This document shows positions 7,501 to 9,522 of a stretch of DNA of 9,522 nt, one piece after another. Origin of the DNA: an uncultured Prevotella sp. GTDB taxonomy: Bacteria; Bacteroidota; Bacteroidia; Bacteroidales; Bacteroidaceae. Both the position numbers and the translations under genes were made by a program. The notes under the pieces are model-generated. The model was not told the origin of the DNA. It saw only the letters and a program-made list of their open reading frames with translations, and ran no database searches. Within the stretch, counting starts at the first letter, position 1, and each line of letters opens with the position of its first letter. The stretch covers positions 1-9,522 of the forward strand of contig CAAFFL010000158.1 in NCBI GenBank assembly GCA_900762125.1. The letters are read 5' to 3'.

Positions 7501-7779
7501 ACGACAAAACAGGGACAAGGTTTCGTCCTCACCGCTGCCTCGCTGTTTGATGCCAGCGCGCTGCACTATGCCATTGCCGACCTCGACGAGGGTGACGAGA
7601 AGCATCAGCGCCACAGCCCCGAGGTGAAGAAGAGCCAGTTCACCGAACTCTACTTCGACTATGCACAGTTTGGACTCGGCGGACAGAACAGCTGGGGCGC
7701 TTGGCCGCTGCAGCAGCACCGTCTGCCCTACGGCGACATGACGTTCACGTTCCGCATCATACCGATGTGTGCAAAGTGA
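4570..7779 (+). CDS. GH2 beta-galactosidase (LacZ-type), exported
   Basis: A protein of 1069 residues, close to E. coli LacZ length. Residues 1-19 are a Sec signal peptide (cleavage after A-T-A, before Gln20), so periplasmic rather than cytoplasmic like LacZ. Domains in order: sugar-binding jelly roll (about 45-235, with WELNGYGDPEYVNV), immunoglobulin-like domain (about 238-342), TIM barrel (about 345-640), a second beta domain (about 645-750) and the LacZ C-terminal beta-sandwich (about 780-1068, with FYGRGPIENY at 928-937 and SWGAWP at 1041-1046). Catalytic residues are recognisable: acid/base Glu470 in SMGNET and nucleophile Glu535 in QCEYNHTMGNS. Glu424 and His426 (QESHG) with Glu470 match the LacZ magnesium site. 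It likely removes terminal beta-galactose from oligosaccharides. With GH105 upstream, a galactose-decorated acidic glycan is a reasonable guess. Linkage specificity, and whether galactose is the only sugar, cannot be decided here. Confidence 0.95.
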   Translation: MKATLIITTLVALATTATAQPAGTEWNDLQVNDINRYPVHTSFFAYEDEAKALAADKTQSANYLSLEGQWRFNWVANADQRPTDFYRTDLDDSAWKTMTVPGMWELNGYGDPEYVNVGFAWRYQFDWNHPENVPTKDNHVGSYRRVITIPATWAGKQVIAHFGSVTSNMYLYVNGQFVGYTEDSKVAAEFDLTPYVHPGKNLIAFQSFRWCDGSLSEDQDFWRLSGVARECYLFAKNPKVQVSDIRVTPDLENDYQDGELLVDAWVKGGPSIEFRLLNHNGLTVGKSMANFRGRNEGTARFMLRNVKKWTAETPYLYTLLAIVRDQKGNTIEVIPQRVGFRKVEIRNAQLLVNGQPVLIKGADRHEMDPDGGYVITMERMRQDIEIMKRLNINAVRTCHYPDDPRWYDLCDELGLYVTAEANQESHGFGYDATSVTKKDIFAKQILQRNQHNVATQFNHPSIIVWSMGNETVDGPNFTAAYQWIKSQDDSRPIQFEQAGKTGANTEIYCPMYYPHDACEQYAKDAKFTRPLIQCEYNHTMGNSSGGLKEYWDLVRKYPKYQGGYIWDFVDQALHRRPDFKADRTLADYDAIAAKLQPGTGGMTPLYTYGGDYNKKDASDNNFNNNGIIGPDRQLNPHAYEVAYQYQNIWAEPVDLKAGNISVYNEFFFRDLSNYALDWKLMQFTDDGGEKTVASGTVDDLDVEPQQKAVLTLPYQVPADGEVFLNIAFRLKTAEPLMKAGQVVAKRQLVVRELPAKLDVMASPKAKVVLQNKKNAATIDVDVEGQMAVSFDKATGLMTKYVVNGKNLLADGGTLKPNFWRAVTDNDMGAQLQKKFKAWRNPVMNLTGITAVKGVDINGVKDKNMVAVTASYDMPEVKSTLTLTYKIYSTGAMDVTEALTTSKTEKPTCDLLRFGMVMDLPYDMDQSTFYGRGPIENYIDRKASEQIGIYKQTADQQFYPYIRPQETGTKSDIRWWMQTTKQGQGFVLTAASLFDASALHYAIADLDEGDEKHQRHSPEVKKSQFTELYFDYAQFGLGGQNSWGAWPLQQHRLPYGDMTFTFRIIPMCAK

Positions 7780-7822
7780 CTGCCGAAACAAAGGATAACA
7801 TGGAGAGACCAATGAGTCTAGA

Positions 7823-9376
7823 ATGAATAAGAGAAAAGGGCTAATGCTTGCTGCGGGGATGCTCCTCGCGTCCCTGCAGCTCAGTGCCTCCACGGGAACA
7901 CCGCAAAGGAAGAAGACAACAAAGAGTAAGGCGACGACCGTGGTCGCTACACCTAATCCAGATGTGTTGGTGGAGGACACCATTGCCGTCGACGACACCA
8001 TCTCGCTCGACGAGAAGTGGCTGTTCCATCTCTCGAAGACGGAGGCGGGCGTGCCGCGCGGTGTGGAGACGACGGCGTTCAACGACCATCAGTGGCACTT
8101 CCAGTCCATCCCCGGCACGTGGAATGTGCTGCCATCGTGGCGCAACAGCAGCTATGTCGGCGTCTATCGCGGATGGATCAAGTTGCAAAGGGGCTATCAT
8201 GGCAAGCGTCTCTTCCTGCATGTTGGCACGACAACGGCGGTGACAGACGTCTATCTCAATGGCGCACTGCTGGGCAAGACCGCTGCCGACCGTGCGCAGA
8301 CGGAGTTCGAGATCACCAACCGGGTGACGCTTGGTGAGCGTAACCTCTTCGTCTTCCGCATGCCGCGCTTCAATGCCGGTGAGAACGTCGCCAACACACG
8401 AGGGAAGAGTGGCATCACCACCGACTGCTTCATCTATGCCCTCGACTCGCTGGCAGCACCGGCAGCACCGTTCACCCCGAAGAAGGCACGGCGCAAGGCG
8501 AAGGTGTCCATGCGTGAGAGCTTTGAGCCAGAGCGGGGATTCATGGACTCTCCGACGCTGATGCTCACCGATCTGAAGAGGATGAAGCAACTCGGCTTCG
8601 GAGCCGTCACCTGCGGTAAACTGACGACCGACCCGCGCTTCATTGCCTTGGCGAAACAGGAGGGCATTGACATCGTGAGCAACCGACCGGATATGACTGG
8701 CACGTTCATCGATGAGACTGGGAAATACACGCCCGATGGCTTGGCGTGCATTGCCGTGGGGAAGTATGACTTTGATGCCGAACGCAAGGCGGCGGAGGCA
8801 CGTGCGAGCAAGAACACGGGCGCACCGCGTGTCACCGAGGATGGCGACCAGCTCACCATCAGTGGTAAGGGCTACCGTGTGGCCTTCGACAAGACGTATG
8901 GCTACATTGACGACTATGTGGTGAAGAACGTGCCCATCATCGCTGGCGCCCTCATGCCGAATGCGAAGACGACGCTCGTCAGTCTCACCGAGGAAAAAAA
9001 CAGTGCCTCCAGTGGCACGAAGGTTGTCGCCGTCTACAACATTGGTGGCGAGCAAGCCCGGTGGACCTATACCATCAAGCCCAACGGCGTCCTTAACGTG
9101 AAGGCGGAGAGCGTGCACGACATCAAGGTCGCCTTTGCGCAGAAGCTCACGGAGCGCTCACTGATGGCGCCAGGGCCTAACGGCCTGGAGACGGTCAAGG
9201 AACTGAAGGTACGCCGTCCGAATGTGCTGTGGCTGAAGCAGACCAACAGCAAGGGTAGGGGTGTGGAACTCGTCGGTGACGCGTCCTTCTCTGCCGTGCC
9301 GACCAATCAGAGCAACGTCCTCCTCCTCCGTCATGGTGGTGAGGACTTCGAACTGACCCTCTGCCCAATACTGTAG
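7823..9376 (+). CDS. Exported GH2-derived protein lacking the catalytic barrel (probable pseudoenzyme)
   Basis: A protein of 517 residues with a Sec signal peptide (1-22, LQLSA then STG) and no lipobox. A basic Thr/Lys-rich linker follows (29-45). Residues about 60-208 resemble the GH2 sugar-binding domain: LDEKWLFHL, FNDHQWHFQSIPGTWNV, YVGVYRGWIKL, VTDVYLNGALLGKT. Residues about 245-290 (LMLTDLKRMKQLGFGAVTCG, then DPRFIALAKQEGIDIV) align with the first TIM-barrel segment of the upstream enzyme (MRQDIEIMKRLNINAV, DPRWYDLCDELGLYV). The frame then goes to a C-terminal part (about 344-517) like the LacZ end domain: ISGKGYRVAFDKTYGYIDDY, VLWLKQTNSKGRGVEL, GEDFELTLCPIL. The Ig-like domain, most of the barrel and both catalytic Glu motifs (GNET, CEYNH) are absent. 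The open frame and signal peptide suggest a functional protein, perhaps a periplasmic glycan-binding or enzyme-partner protein. It begins 43 bp after the GH2 gene and ends just before a strong terminator. Confidence 0.85.
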   Translation: MNKRKGLMLAAGMLLASLQLSASTGTPQRKKTTKSKATTVVATPNPDVLVEDTIAVDDTISLDEKWLFHLSKTEAGVPRGVETTAFNDHQWHFQSIPGTWNVLPSWRNSSYVGVYRGWIKLQRGYHGKRLFLHVGTTTAVTDVYLNGALLGKTAADRAQTEFEITNRVTLGERNLFVFRMPRFNAGENVANTRGKSGITTDCFIYALDSLAAPAAPFTPKKARRKAKVSMRESFEPERGFMDSPTLMLTDLKRMKQLGFGAVTCGKLTTDPRFIALAKQEGIDIVSNRPDMTGTFIDETGKYTPDGLACIAVGKYDFDAERKAAEARASKNTGAPRVTEDGDQLTISGKGYRVAFDKTYGYIDDYVVKNVPIIAGALMPNAKTTLVSLTEEKNSASSGTKVVAVYNIGGEQARWTYTIKPNGVLNVKAESVHDIKVAFAQKLTERSLMAPGPNGLETVKELKVRRPNVLWLKQTNSKGRGVELVGDASFSAVPTNQSNVLLLRHGGEDFELTLCPIL

Positions 9377-9392
9377 CAACTTGGCCAATAAC

Positions 9393-9434
9393 AAAAGGGA
9401 CAGGGAACTCATTCGTGAGTTCCCTGTCCCTTTT
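9393..9434. terminator. Strong intrinsic terminator, bidirectional, TTCG loop
   Basis: A perfect 19-bp stem (9393-9411 with 9416-9434) closes a TTCG tetraloop, 16 bp after the stop codon of the GH2-like gene. The plus-strand arm ends in TTTT, and by symmetry the minus strand also ends in TTTT, so it can stop transcription from both sides. It marks the end of the carbohydrate gene cluster. Confidence 0.93.
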
Positions 9435-9522
9435 ACATTGGCGATGAGGGCGTAAAGCGTCAGCACGATAAGCCCCACAAGCACACATTCTATCAAGATG
9501 GCCCAAAAGTCGCTCAGTCCGC
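9435..9522 (-). CDS. Possible partial minus-strand membrane-protein frame at right edge
   Basis: Read on the minus strand from the right edge, one frame is open and strongly hydrophobic: SDFWAILIECVLVGLI followed by VLTLYALIANV, like a transmembrane helix, with mostly G or C at third codon positions. The frame has no stop before the terminator and continues through it to about 9158 inside the neighbouring gene, which is unusual for a real gene end. A second minus frame meets TGA at 9516-9514 and could instead be the true end of a gene lying outside the window. On the plus strand an ATG at 9498 also opens a frame (MAQKSLSP). I record this as a weak candidate only. Confidence 0.25.

Noticed and set aside
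6826..8082. Long minus-strand frame (418 aa) across the GH2 and GH2-like genes
   Set aside because: It lies opposite two well-supported genes, has a low-complexity Val/Leu/Arg/His-rich product without domain motifs, and reflects the GC-rich codon usage of the sense strand.
7841..9118. Minus-strand frame (425 aa) opposite the GH2-like gene
   Set aside because: Shadow of the sense frame; the product shows no signal peptide, no recognisable motif and typical antisense composition.
7823..9376. Annotation of the GH2-like protein as an active beta-galactosidase
   Set aside because: The acid/base and nucleophile Glu motifs and most of the catalytic barrel are missing.

Overview
The window looks like chromosomal DNA of a GC-rich member of the Bacteroidota, most likely a Prevotella-like species. 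Three observations support this. Two promoters match the Bacteroidota consensus (TTTG, 20 bp, TAnnTTTG) exactly. Ribosome-binding regions are A-rich with no clear Shine-Dalgarno sequence. The gene content, a run of Sec-exported carbohydrate-active proteins, is typical of the phylum. The genus is an inference.

Layout: (1) 1-695, the 3' part of an EamA/DMT-type membrane transporter (+). (2) 713-1726 (-), convergent with it, an alpha/beta hydrolase of the YqiA/YcfP type with a C-terminal domain resembling an NT5C/HAD nucleotidase that has lost its cap and some catalytic residues. (3) 1727-1866, a divergent promoter region with one consensus promoter per strand. (4) 1867-9376 (+), four exported proteins in a row: a DUF2264 protein, a GH105 unsaturated glycuronyl hydrolase, a full-length GH2 beta-galactosidase, and a 517-residue protein that appears to be a shrunken GH2 relative without catalytic residues. 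(5) 9393-9434, a perfect 19-bp hairpin terminator with a TTCG loop. (6) A short right-hand edge with a possible minus-strand membrane-protein frame.

GH105, GH2 and the GH2-like protein probably form one transcription unit. The gaps are 64 and 43 bp, no consensus promoter lies inside, and one strong terminator follows. The DUF2264 gene has its own strong promoter. It is separated from GH105 by a 179-bp spacer holding a GC-rich hairpin, three tandem hairpin repeats and a degraded promoter-like match, so downstream expression may be tuned there.

Functionally the cassette suggests periplasmic removal of unsaturated uronic acid and beta-galactose residues from oligosaccharides made by a polysaccharide lyase, for example a galactan-decorated rhamnogalacturonan. 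No SusC/SusD pair, lyase or regulator is visible in the window, so the substrate is not fixed. The most unusual items are the GH2-derived apparent pseudoenzyme, the hydrolase/degenerate-HAD fusion, a Cys/Lys-rich repeat insertion in GH105, and the hairpin repeat array before GH105.
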